From the NCBI GenBank assembly GCA_002077045.2, contig KZ111158.1:426210-490209 (forward strand): a DNA stretch of 64,000 nt, given 5' to 3'. This DNA is from Rachicladosporium sp. CCFEE 5018. Taxonomy: Eukaryota; Ascomycota; Dothideomycetes; Cladosporiales; Cladosporiaceae. How positions within the stretch are numbered: position 1 is the stretch's first letter; each line of letters begins with the position of its first letter. Of this stretch, positions 10,902 to 20,347 are shown in pieces. The notes below the pieces were generated by a model that saw only the letters and a program-made list of their open reading frames with translations, ran no database searches and was not told where the DNA came from. A program made the position numbers and the translations under genes.

Positions 10902-11237
10902 TCACTCCTCCGCAATATCCAACCTCCCCCTCTTCTCCTCTTCACTATCCCTCGTCCTCACCTTCTTCATGGTATTACTACTCCCACTCCTCGAGCTCTT
11001 CTTCGAAGCGCGCGAAGCGCCCGTGCCGCGACGAGCTTTATGCTGCGCCTCTAGCATTGATGAGATACCTGGATTGCGCGGGGAGGAGGAGAAGCTAGTC
11101 TTGACGGCGGATCTGCGGCGGCGCATGACGAGCCCACCGTCGCTATCGGAGGAGCTCTCGTAGTCGCTGTCGTCGTTGTCGCTGGAGACTGCGACTTCAG
11201 GTTCGGCGTCGGCGTCGTTGGCGGAGTCGAGGTCGTN
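10902..11237 (-). CDS. C-terminus of an unknown acidic/basic-tailed protein (partial)
   Basis: This minus-strand frame enters from the assembly gap and ends with TGA at 10902-10904. About 112 residues are visible: an Asp/Ser/Glu-rich stretch (DNDDSDYESSSDSDGG), then Arg/Lys/Ser-rich sequence and RGRLDIAEE at the end. The composition resembles nuclear protein tails, but I do not recognise the family. The N-terminal part is lost in the run of N at 11238-11336. Coding status rests on the uninterrupted frame and its mixed-charge composition, so it is moderate. Confidence 0.5.
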   Translation of the reverse strand, partial: XDLDSANDADAEPEVAVSSDNDDSDYESSSDSDGGLVMRRRRSAVKTSFSSSPRNPGISSMLEAQHKARRGTGASRASKKSSRSGSSNTMKKVRTRDSEEEKRGRLDIAEE

Positions 11238-11336
11238 NNNNNNNNNNNNNNNNNNNNNNNNNNNNNNNNNNNNNNNNNNNNNNNNNNNNNNNNNNNNNNN
11301 NNNNNNNNNNNNNNNNNNNNNNNNNNNNNNNNNNNN
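11238..11336. other. Assembly gap (99 N)
   Basis: A run of 99 undetermined bases. Genes on both sides are truncated at it: an unknown minus-strand gene on the left and PHO81 on the right. The real gap must be larger, because the SPX half of PHO81 alone needs more than 1 kb. It also separates duplication copy A from everything to its right. Confidence 0.98.
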
Positions 11337-13346
11337 GTCCTCTGGTCCATGGCATAGTGCACTCGCAGGCAGAGAGTGTACAGGAGATGCTGAAGCACGG
11401 CGCTGTAGTGGACCCGACTGGATCGTCCGAGCACATACCGCTGAATCTGGCATGTCAGTACGGTTCTGTGGCAATCGTGGACTTGATGCTTAAGTACAAG
11501 CCACGCATACTACCAGATGCAGAAGGTCTGTATGCTCAGCACATCGTCGCTCGGTTCGGACGAAGCAAGCAGATCCTATGCCTGCTAAGAGACTCTGGGG
11601 TCGACATGGACCAGGCTGACAAGCTGTATCAATGGACTCCGATCTTTCATGCCGCGAGCGAAGGTCATCTACACTGTCTGCAACAGCTTCTAGAGTTCCG
11701 AGTGAACGCGGTAGTGGAAGACGAGAAGGGCCTGCAAGCCATGTACTACGCTGCATGGGAAGGGCACCTGGACTGCATGCAGCTGCTTGCGCGAGCCGGC
11801 CAAGCACCACAACTGCGTACCTCACAGCCTGCCACATCAAGTTTCGGAGCGCCACCACCGCTGAGTGGAGGAACGCCTTCGATACAAGAGTCTGATCCGG
11901 AGATGATCCCGTCCTTGATGCTGCCACCACCTATCATACCCTTGCGGCGATACGGCCACAACTTCCTCGACACCACCAGGACCTTCATTCTGCTTTCCTT
12001 CGATAACCTCGACAGCGAAGCGATCGAGTTCTACGGTGACAGCAAGTATCCGGCCGCCCGGCTTACAATCTCCTCCAAGTCATCCGATCTCATTCCCCGG
12101 AACGTGCCCCTGCCCATCCAAGACGACTTCAAAGTCATCTCCTTCCAGATCGAGAATCTCAACACCTTCAGCATCGACTTCGACATCTTTCCCACTTTCG
12201 GCAGTAAAGTCATCGCACGCTCAGCAGCTTCAAGTCGTGTCTTCACAGACAAGTCCAGCAGCTCCGGCATGTGGCATCTCGAGCTCTTTGATCCGAGGCT
12301 TCGAGCTATCGGCCGCATCAACTTCCGCTTCTCTGTCATAACACCCTTCCACGGCATCCCCCTCGAAATCACGCACTTCGCCACATACTGGAAGGCGACT
12401 AGCCAGCTGGACAATCATCCGAGCAATCTCATCACTGGCAGCAGTCTGAGTGGGGACTTTCTACGGCTGTTCGTCCAGGTGACCCGCGACGGAGTGCCGG
12501 TGCTTTTCCCTGATTGGGCGTTGCCATCAAGTCGGCACGAGCTAATCAGTCGTCTGACATTCGCGGAATTTGCTGCAGCTGCCGGCGGCGCCGGTCAGGG
12601 ACTGGACGCACTAAAGTCTGCGCTCGCTCAATCAATGACGCCCGATGATCTACCTTCGCTTCAGCATCATGTGACGAAGGCGTACATTTCGCTTGCCGAT
12701 GCGCTCACGTTATTACCCGCTGCTGTCAATCTGGAGCTGCACGTGTGCTATCCGACAAGAGCTATTGAAGAGTCGCTCCAATTGGGTCCCACGCAAAACA
12801 TCAACATCACAGTGGATGCTGTGCTGAAGGTGGCCTTCGATCACGCAAGACATTTGCGGGAGGTTCAGGACAGTCCGTTAAGATCGTTCGTGTTCTCGAG
12901 CTACAATGCTGATATATGCATTGCGCTCAATTGGAAGCAGCCGAATTGTGAGTCATCCATTCAACCACTTCTCTCCTGCAATGTCTGACTATCTTCCAGA
13001 TCCCGTCCTGCTCTGCAACGAGCTTGGTCTCGATCCCACACAGAGTGCGCAGACCAGCACAACCTCCAGCGTCATCACCAATTGCGGTCGAACAGATATC
13101 TCCATCAAAGAAGCCGTGCGCATCGCCCAGACCAACAATCTGATGGGGCTCATCTGCACGTCCCGGCTGCTCAAGCTAGTACCGGCCCTGATTGACTCGA
13201 TCAAGGAGGCTGGCCTGGTATTGATTGCCGACTACTCGTATGACACTCGGGAGACGAGACCGAGTGTACTGAATCTCCAGCAGAGCGTTGACGGCTTGGT
13301 GAAAGGCAATGCGGTGCTGCGGTTCAAAGATACCGTCGATCAGTGA
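11337..13346 (+). CDS. PHO81: PHO81/nuc-2 CDK inhibitor, C-terminal part (partial)
   Basis: The frame is open from the gap, with exons 11337-12947 and 13000-13346 (52-nt intron, GTGAGT...CCAG, splitting a Tyr codon). The visible protein has ankyrin repeats over about the first 150 residues (for example TPIFHAASEGHLHCLQQLL and YYAAWEGHLDCMQLL). A glycerophosphodiesterase-like C-terminal region follows, with LNWKQPN-YPVLLCNELG across the splice and a final VLRFKDTVDQ. This is the order in Pho81/NUC-2, the phosphate-starvation inhibitor of the Pho80-Pho85 cyclin/CDK. The N-terminal SPX domain is missing only because of the gap. Convergent with the small membrane-protein gene at 13505. Confidence 0.9.
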
Positions 13347-13504
13347 GGTCTGATCACCTTAAGGGGACACCCACGGCGGTTCTGGTCAGTAGGTGATACA
13401 TCACGGCGGAGGAGGCGAACGGTTTCGAAGCATACACACAGGATCCCTTTCAGCCGTTGTTGCGGGATATATAAAGCTAGGGGGTGGTTTCGGCGCGCAT
13501 AGTG

Positions 13505-14123
13505 TCAAGCGCCCTTCAATTCGTAGCGAGCTTGCTTCAAGCCCTCTAGATCGAGCGGCCGAAGTTGCTGCCTGAAAAGCATCGTGAAACCCAACACAAC
13601 TGTTACGTATCTCAGCTCTACATCCTTTCAGATATCAACTCCGACTGGATGTGAGCGTACCTGCGGGTCCAGCTTCTCTCAGAGCATCTTCAATCGCACC
13701 CCGCCTCCATGATGCAAGCGCCGAAAGACAGAGCAATCCGCTGAGCGCTGCGTTCAGGGCTGGGAGGTACTTCTCCATTGGTGACTTTTCCGCTTCAACG
13801 AGATACCAAGGCTTCTTGCCCTTACCAATCGCGGCGCCAATCGGGATGAAGTACAGGATGCCGATCGTACATAATAGACTGCTCAAGCTCAAGACAGAGA
13901 TCAATGTTTGCCTCGCTGTTGATGCTGTGAAGATTGCGATCAGGTAGTACAAAGCAGCGATGATGGGTACAGCTAGGTAGAGTCGGAGATACAGCTGGCT
14001 CCGTGCATCGTCTTGATCCCTGAGCGAGGCCAGTAGGGCTTCCTGGTGCTCGTCGTCCAAATCAGAAGGCTCGGAGTCCGAGTCGGGATAGGCGAAGGTC
14101 TTGCGGAGGCGTGTAGTCGCCAT
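13505..14123 (-). CDS. Conserved fungal four-helix membrane protein
   Basis: Predicted as two exons on the minus strand, 13661-14123 and 13505-13617, with a short 43-nt intron (GTACGC...GTAG), giving 191 residues. Without splicing the frame ends early at ...TLTSSRS. With splicing the protein ends ...DLEGLKQARYELKGA, and an (L)RYExKGA end is a hallmark I recall from a widespread fungal small-membrane-protein family, which supports the intron. The N-terminus is acidic (DSDSEPSDLDDEHQEAL). Hydrophobic segments lie near 50-67, 73-95 and 123-140, with another after the splice. Function is unknown. The second in-frame ATG (14123) is used; another lies two codons upstream. Divergent from SWC4. Confidence 0.75.
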
Positions 14124-14380
14124 GATCATTGGAGCTGTCTATCGCCCAGTAGCGAAAGATCTCATGCCATATATGCATCAAGCATTTGGCAAGCTGTTTA
14201 GTTGCGAAGTCTACATTCACCTGTTGCCTTCACGTCGCGCTAGCGAGCACCGAAATGCGGAGTTTGCGATCTTATCACAAGACAAGAACACGAGACATCA
14301 CTCCCATCAATCACTGACTTGCCTCATCGACTTGAGTTCGTACACAGATTGAGTAGGCGCAATCAGTACTGCTGGACGGG

Positions 14381-15550
14381 ATGGCAGCAGTCGAGAAGCG
14401 GCCAACAAGTGGCGTGCGCACATTCAAGCGTGCACGCGTCTCGCGTCCACCAGCGCACTGGGAGCGATCACAAGCCGGGAACAGGCCAGACTTACCGACC
14501 ATCACACACTGGCAGAAGGCCAACACAGAAGCACCGTCATTCGCAAAGTATAATGTTGAGCTCGACGTCCCGATATTCGACGACGAGACGTACGAAGCGC
14601 ATCTTACGGACCCAAACTGGACTCTCGAGGAGACCAGGCATCTTGTAAACGTCTATCAGGAAGCCAGCGGGAAATGGCCAGTCATCATCGACTGGTATGG
14701 CCGACCCGATCGCACGATGGAGGACCTGAAGGCGCGCTTCTACAAGCTGCGCGCGATCTTGCTTCAACTCGACACTCCAATTCAATCAATGGCAGCACCC
14801 GAGTACACCCTCTACGAAACCCTCACGAACTTCAATCCACAGCAGGAGCTCTCACGCAAACGCCTCGCCGAGAACCTGCTTCACCGTAAGAAAGACGAAG
14901 CAGACGAAGAAGCAGTCTTACTAGCCGAGCTCCAACGCATCATGGCCAACCAAGCCTCCTTAGACGAAAGTCGCGAAGATCTCCGCCGCAGATTAGACTA
15001 CCCCAAAGCAACATCAAGCAGCTACCAGTACTCCACCTCGCAAGCCCTCAGTAATCTCTGGCAACAACTCATATCCGCCGACCGCATGCGCAAAACCCAG
15101 CGCCTCCGCCCTGTCGGTCCTCAATCCGCAATATCAGTAGACGGCACCAACGCGCCAGGCCAAACACCCACCTCAGCCCGTGCCCGCGAATCAATGACGC
15201 GCAACTCCCAAGATCCGACATCTGGCAGCGCATCCCGCCTCTCAGAACGCGACATGGCCCGCTTCGGCGTCTCGCTCGCGCCAGGCAACGAGAAACTCCC
15301 GGCTGGCGTTACCTTCGCCTCTGACCGGCTATCGAAACCTCGCATCGCGAAGAGCACGATCCAGTCTGAGAAGATCGCTGCGATTCTGCAGCATATTGGC
15401 GTGCCGGATTTGATTCCGTTGCCTACGCCGGCGGTGATTGAGGCTTTTGATGGGTTGATGGGAAAGGTGCATGCGCTGCTTGAGATGAGAAAGGTGGCTG
15501 AGAAGGAGGAGCAGGAGTTGAGGGTGAGGGAAGCGGAGGCGGCGCAGTAG
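14381..15550 (+). CDS. SWC4: SWC4/EAF2, SWR1 and NuA4 subunit (DMAP1 family)
   Basis: The protein belongs to the Swc4/Eaf2 (DMAP1) family, shared by the SWR1 H2A.Z-deposition and NuA4 acetyltransferase complexes in the nucleus. The SANT-like region is clear near residues 75-125 (PNWTLEETRHLVNVYQE, then DRTMEDLKARFYKLR). It is preceded by the HWQKAN motif and followed by a coiled-coil-prone Arg/Glu-rich stretch and a family C-terminal block with LIPLPTPAVIEAFDGL. Length from ATG 14381 is 389 residues. Family members usually carry a further N-terminal segment (a DVRDML-type motif), so a short 5' exon may be missing. An AATCAG acceptor-like site lies just upstream of the ATG, but I could not place the exon. 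Confidence 0.88.
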   Translation: MAAVEKRPTSGVRTFKRARVSRPPAHWERSQAGNRPDLPTITHWQKANTEAPSFAKYNVELDVPIFDDETYEAHLTDPNWTLEETRHLVNVYQEASGKWPVIIDWYGRPDRTMEDLKARFYKLRAILLQLDTPIQSMAAPEYTLYETLTNFNPQQELSRKRLAENLLHRKKDEADEEAVLLAELQRIMANQASLDESREDLRRRLDYPKATSSSYQYSTSQALSNLWQQLISADRMRKTQRLRPVGPQSAISVDGTNAPGQTPTSARARESMTRNSQDPTSGSASRLSERDMARFGVSLAPGNEKLPAGVTFASDRLSKPRIAKSTIQSEKIAAILQHIGVPDLIPLPTPAVIEAFDGLMGKVHALLEMRKVAEKEEQELRVREAEAAQ

Positions 15551-15867
15551 GGACGGGAGGTGAGCAGGTTGATGTGGCATCGTCTGACCATTTGGATTCT
15601 TGGTTTAGCAAGGCGCTGGTGGTGTATGGCGTCTATGTACTTAGTGTCCAGATCTGCTCATTGAACCTAGCCAAACTACATGTTCCCATCCAAGTGCATC
15701 TGCGCCGCGGCGCTTCATGGCTCGTAGAGCGGCGGCAGCAACACATGCCACTCCTGAAGTGGATCTCGTGCTGTTGTGTCGCTAGTCATGCTGACAGCTG
15801 TACTGTGATCCGCTTGTCCTATCGTTCGCTCTGATCCAAGCTACGCTCCAATCACCGTCAATGCTCT
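15551..15867. other. Convergent intergenic, SWC4/GUK1
   Basis: Three-prime flanks of two convergent genes. Nothing further is seen. Confidence 0.4.
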
Positions 15868-16549
15868 TCATTTCACCTGCTCATCCTCCCTCACCCACTC
15901 CCTAAACTCCTCCCATGCTTTCTCCAAATCATCATTAACGATAATCCGATCATGCGCCCCCTCGGTCTTCGAATACTCAATCTCCTTCTCCGCCTGCTTC
16001 AGCCGCCCCACAATAGCCTCCTCCTTATCCGTACCTCGGCCTCGTAACCGCTGCTCCAGAATCTCCACGCTAGGAGGTTGCAGGAAGACGAAGCGTGCGT
16101 TAAGATCGGTTTTGTGGACTTGCTTTACACCCTATCGTGTCTCCGTCAGCACCTGTCTCTCCAGCCTGTGGGCTAGGGGGAACAGGAAAGCTTACCTCCA
16201 TCTCAATATCCAACACCACCCTCCTCCTCTCCCCCTCCCCTTCTCCCTCCTTCTTCCCACCCTCTCGCACCGCTTGAAAACTAGTCCCATATCTATTCCC
16301 CCCAAACTGCGCATGCTCAATAAACCCTCCCTCGTCAATCATCTTCTCGAACTCCGGCTTCGTCACGAAATGGTATTCTTTCCCATTCTGCTCGGCACCT
16401 CGCGGGGCGCGCGTGGTGTGCGAGATGCTGAAAGTGTAGTCTTGCGGGTACGCTTCGAAGAGGCGGGAAAGGAGGGTGGATTTCCCGGAGCCGGAGGGGC
16501 CGGAGACTACGAGAGGGCGTTTGGAGGAGGGGGAGGGGGTGGGTGCCAT
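15868..16549 (-). CDS. GUK1: Guanylate kinase
   Basis: Guanylate kinase phosphorylates GMP to GDP with ATP in the cytosol. Predicted as two exons on the minus strand, 16196-16549 and 15868-16131, joined across a 64-nt intron (GTAAGC...ATAG, phase 0), giving 205 residues. The P-loop GPSGSGKST, the GMP-binding SHTTRAPRGAEQNGKEYHFV segment, IEHAQFGGNRYGTS and VLDIEMEGVKQV across the splice are all present. They are followed by LQPPSVEILEQRLRGRGTD and HDRIIVNDD. Length agrees with eukaryotic GUKs. An upstream in-frame ATG at 16666 would add 39 Arg/Ser-rich residues resembling a mitochondrial leader. The shorter start is preferred, but dual targeting is possible. Confidence 0.93.
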
Positions 16550-16787
16550 GGTTGTGAGGAAGCGGGTGAGGAGTCGAGGTGGGGATTTGGATCGAGAAGG
16601 ATAGACGGATGTGAGACTTGAGCGCAGTGGGGAGGATGATATGCGCATGTATGTATGTACGAACATACGAGAGTCAGTAGACTGTGACCTGAGCTTGAAG
16701 GTCGAAGCCAGATATGAGCTCCGGCGCTTGGCAGAGCAAAGTGAGGTGACTTTTAAACACTGGACATCATATTCGACTGTACACTAT

Positions 16788-18854
16788 CTACATAGCCGTC
16801 CTTGCGATCTCGTCCACCATAGCTTTAACATTCGCCAGCTCGTTCGAATCATCAGGCCGCCATCTGTTTTGAATCTGTTCGTACACCTCCTGCATGCGCG
16901 CCCTACCTTTACACTGATAGAAAGCTCTCAGCACAGTCGTAGCCATCGCCGCCGTAATGACAGGAGTGCGTCGATCGTATGAATCGTCCACATCATCGTC
17001 AGGAGCGAAGTCTTGATCTTCCATCTCCGAGACTCCTTCCGCAACCTCGATATCTGCGAGCGTTCCATTTCGGGGTTCAGGTTCATGATCGAGCTCATCT
17101 GGAGCCGGCTGCGGAGAAGCAGGTGCTGGCTTCGCCTCCGACATGGCATCGAGAAAGTCCTGCCAGAAGCCCTCAAGCGCGCTCGGACTCCAGAGCGTCC
17201 AAGAATAGCCGCCGTGCACGCGGAAGCCAAAGAAGATGTGGTAATACACCGAGCCGAGCATGGGGATGTCAAGCTCTCTGCATTCTTCGAGCAGCTCGAG
17301 AATCCTGCCCATATCTCCGGATTCCCGAGCATGATGTCGAAGCAGTATGCGATATGTCCTCGGCGTCGGCGCAATCGGACTCTGTCGCTGAATCGCCTCG
17401 CGCTTGTCCACATCAGCGAAGCTCCCGCCGAAGAAGGATGCCTCGTGTGTCGTGCGATCTTCGCGCAGTTGCTTGCCAGTCTCGTTCAGTAGCCTCGCGA
17501 GCTTGCGCTGGCCTTGCCAGTGAGCTGGGCCGTGCGTGCCGTACTTCTCTTCGTGCAGTCGCTTCATGCGCTCGAAGACGTGCTCGGCTGCGGGTGCTTC
17601 GCCTGCTTGTAGGAGTGAGCGGATCACGCAGTTCATGACTGCGCTGTCGACGATCTCGCCAGCGTTTACGAGGTTGTTGAAGGCTCGACGCACCTCATCG
17701 CCGTTGCCGCGCATGCCTGCGTAGTAGATCTGTGTGATGCGGAAGTACCTGTCAAGCTGAAATTTTCGCGTTCGAAGCTCGTTGAAGATCGTGTCAGCGA
17801 GCGCGAAGCGTCCTGCCTTGATCGCGATATAGTATAGAATATTGAACGTGACGTGATTGGCTTCGATACCCTTCTGCTCCATGCGCATCCACAGCTCTAC
17901 AGCAGCCTTGACTTCCTCGGTTGTGATATGTCTCGAACCCCGACCAGTGAAGTTGATGGCTGTGCTCCATTGCAGGACCTCCATGTTGATGTCTTCAGCG
18001 ACGCATTCCTCCAGGAGTGTAAGATATGGATTCCTGGGCACCTTTGCGTTTGCCCAGGTAAACTCGACGAAAGCAAGGTGCGCGAAGAGCGCTCGGAGCT
18101 CCTTGTCGCTCAGATATCTTGGTCGAGGCGTGGGCAGCCGTCGGTAGTTCTCCCAGAGTTGATAGACTTGAATCGTCCCGGGTTCGCGAAGAAGGCGGCG
18201 GCGCAGCCTGTCTAGTTCGCGTTTGGCAGACACATGCGCAGCACCTTTCAGCTGCAGCACTTTGCGCGGTGCATACGGCGGCATATCTTCTTGCTCTGCT
18301 GTGAGCACTAGTCGAGGCGCGAGTGGATAGTCCTGCTTCGTTGTCGTTGGCGGGCGTTGCAGTCCGAACTTAGGCTTGTCCCACATGTCAGAGGGCAGCC
18401 CATAGGTATTGACTAGGTCGAGGTACTCGTCCTTCGTGATTGTCGGCTCTGTGTCGTTGTCGTCGACAACCACGGCAGCTGCTGATGCAGGCTCTGCTCG
18501 TGGTCGCGTGGTCGAGAAGCATCTCTTGCTCTTGCCACAATGAGCCTCACTTCCAAAGTACCATCGTCGAGCGGCTACTTGAGTAGCACTGTGCTGGTCC
18601 GCGCTCCTTTTATGGCTTCCACAGCTCCCCGCCGCTACTAATCCCCCAATGAAGATCTCCTCGAAGCTCTTCTCCCTCACGGGTCGCCGCCTGACCGCCT
18701 CGCCCGCATCAAATCTTCTCGCAACATGCTGTGTCTTGGCGTCGCCGCTCCACCGTCGCAAGAAACGCTCTGTCCTCGATGTGCATACGCCCACTAGCGT
18801 CCTTGATGCAGCGAGTGTGATCTGTGGTCGAATGTGGGAGCCGAGGAGGGACAT
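16788..18854 (-). CDS. Mitochondrial PPR-type protein
   Basis: Single exon, 688 residues. The N-terminus is Arg/Ser-rich and lacks acidic residues for about 30 residues, consistent with a mitochondrial presequence. The central region has helical pentatricopeptide-like units, such as VTFNILYYIAIKAGRFALADTIFNELRTR and DSAVMNCVIRSLLQAGEAPAAEHVFERM. A further unit follows TPRTYRILLRHHARESGDMGRILELLEEC. Such proteins bind mitochondrial RNAs in expression or stability control. I cannot name the exact yeast counterpart. The acidic segment near residues 590-640 is unusual but uninterrupted. It is divergent from the mitoribosomal gene mS23, which fits co-regulation. Confidence 0.82.
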   Translation of the reverse strand: MSLLGSHIRPQITLAASRTLVGVCTSRTERFLRRWSGDAKTQHVARRFDAGEAVRRRPVREKSFEEIFIGGLVAAGSCGSHKRSADQHSATQVAARRWYFGSEAHCGKSKRCFSTTRPRAEPASAAAVVVDDNDTEPTITKDEYLDLVNTYGLPSDMWDKPKFGLQRPPTTTKQDYPLAPRLVLTAEQEDMPPYAPRKVLQLKGAAHVSAKRELDRLRRRLLREPGTIQVYQLWENYRRLPTPRPRYLSDKELRALFAHLAFVEFTWANAKVPRNPYLTLLEECVAEDINMEVLQWSTAINFTGRGSRHITTEEVKAAVELWMRMEQKGIEANHVTFNILYYIAIKAGRFALADTIFNELRTRKFQLDRYFRITQIYYAGMRGNGDEVRRAFNNLVNAGEIVDSAVMNCVIRSLLQAGEAPAAEHVFERMKRLHEEKYGTHGPAHWQGQRKLARLLNETGKQLREDRTTHEASFFGGSFADVDKREAIQRQSPIAPTPRTYRILLRHHARESGDMGRILELLEECRELDIPMLGSVYYHIFFGFRVHGGYSWTLWSPSALEGFWQDFLDAMSEAKPAPASPQPAPDELDHEPEPRNGTLADIEVAEGVSEMEDQDFAPDDDVDDSYDRRTPVITAAMATTVLRAFYQCKGRARMQEVYEQIQNRWRPDDSNELANVKAMVDEIARTAM

Positions 18855-19204
18855 GAAGCGCCGGACATGGTGTACCAGGACTCAAGGGCATCGCAGCTGC
18901 ATTGTAATGTCGTAGGCTGCTACGAATGCATAGTCGCGTGATGGTCTGGATGCTGTAGATGGCCGCCAATGGGAAGGTCGATATGCCAAGACATTGAAAG
19001 CTCCCCCGAACTCCGCTGCTTCGATGGTGGACGAGATCAATGCATGGTTATCTGGTACACACATAGGATGATCTGAACTTAGAACTGCTATCCTCATTCA
19101 AAGCGATCTTCGGCATCTCAAGGCGATCGCAGAGCTCATCCCACAGGACCGCACAGCCGGGCTGCGCCATCTCGAGGAGACACTCCCCCAGAAACCCACC
19201 CACG
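18855..19204. promoter_or_regulatory. Bidirectional promoter between PPR and mS23 genes
   Basis: A 350-bp stretch separates two divergent genes that both appear to act in mitochondrial gene expression. A shared promoter is inferred from the geometry. No specific motif is claimed. Confidence 0.5.
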
Positions 19205-20038
19205 ATGGGCCGCTACAACCTCTCCGCCCAACGAGTACACAAGCATGCCTCCCAACTCCTCGAAGCCAATCGCATATCCGCGCCACCTCCATGGTATGAC
19301 ACAATAGCCACCTTCCCACCTTCAGCCATACTCGTCCGCCCCATTTTCCAAAGACCAACAGTACGGAAAGGCATAAAAAGGCCCTCGAAGCTCTTCAGTC
19401 CAGTCAAGCTAGGCTACAAAGAAGACAGATTACGATGGGAGTACTTCAATGATCACCCTTGGGAGTTAGCGCGACCTCGGGTAGTGCTAGAGAACGACGG
19501 ACGGGATCACGAGAAGTGGGATTGGAGTCATGCGTTATGTCAACCTGAGACGAGGGACGTGGGCGAGGCTGGCGTGAATGCTTGGATGCGAATGCAGCAG
19601 CGCAGTCAAGCGAGCCGACCGCTGAATGGAGAGGCTGTGGTACAAAGACAGATGTGGCTCATGAGGCATGAAGATATGAGCGAGGCGAAGGCGTATGATG
19701 CTGCGAGGAAGGAGCTCTACCGGGCACGACATCTGCAGGAGACTGAGCAACGAGTCGCAAAGGAAGAGGCACTGCACTACGGTGCCTACTTTGGTAAATC
19801 GCCGCTTGAGGTGGGTATGCAGTTGGAGGACGCACAGTGGGAGAACTGGAAGGCATGGGCGGAGAAAGAGACGACAGCTCTCAAGGCTTTGCAGGGCAGC
19901 GCATATACTGGCATGGAGGTGGACTCGGCGCTGGATGCGCCTGAGGTCGCCGAGGAGGAAGTCCAAGAGCTTGCTAGGGATGTGCCTGGCAGTCGAACTG
20001 GGCAAAGTGCTAGGGGAGGAGTTGCTGTACATCCATAA
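19205..20038 (+). CDS. RSM25: Mitochondrial small-subunit ribosomal protein mS23 (Rsm25)
   Basis: Single exon, 277 residues, starting MGRYNLSAQRVHKHASQLL, the conserved N-terminus of fungal mS23/Rsm25. Further family blocks are PPPWYDTIATFPPSAILVRP, LFSPVKLGYKEDRLRWEYFNDHPWELARPRVVLE, and a C-terminal helical region after RQMWLMRHEDMSEAKAYDAARKE, ending in an acidic tail. It is part of the mitochondrial 37S ribosomal subunit. The ATG context (CACGATGG) and conserved N-terminus fix the start. Confidence 0.93.
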   Translation: MGRYNLSAQRVHKHASQLLEANRISAPPPWYDTIATFPPSAILVRPIFQRPTVRKGIKRPSKLFSPVKLGYKEDRLRWEYFNDHPWELARPRVVLENDGRDHEKWDWSHALCQPETRDVGEAGVNAWMRMQQRSQASRPLNGEAVVQRQMWLMRHEDMSEAKAYDAARKELYRARHLQETEQRVAKEEALHYGAYFGKSPLEVGMQLEDAQWENWKAWAEKETTALKALQGSAYTGMEVDSALDAPEVAEEEVQELARDVPGSRTGQSARGGVAVHP

Positions 20039-20347
20039 GGTATGTGTGATTCCAGCACCGACCAACTGCTCTGCCTCTCACCATGCTATCATCCGGCTTC
20101 CTCTGCGAAACAAATGTCTTGCACGTGATGTCGTCTCAATCTCGTGTGCCGGCTCGGTCCGGGCACGCGTCTCCGCACTTTCACCTTCTTACATGCATCA
20201 ACACGCGATAGATGCACATCCACTTAGTCCTTCGTCGCACATGCTGACCCCTTGTAGACCTGGACTCCGGATCATGTGACCATCGCCTCACTACCCTTGA
20301 CCGTACCTTCGGCCAGGGGTACTTTTCAATCAAGTGCCGCTTCGATC
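20039..20347. promoter_or_regulatory. Upstream region of the RecQ gene
   Basis: A 309-bp spacer between mS23 and RecQ on the same strand. It presumably carries the RecQ promoter; no motif was identified. Confidence 0.4.
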
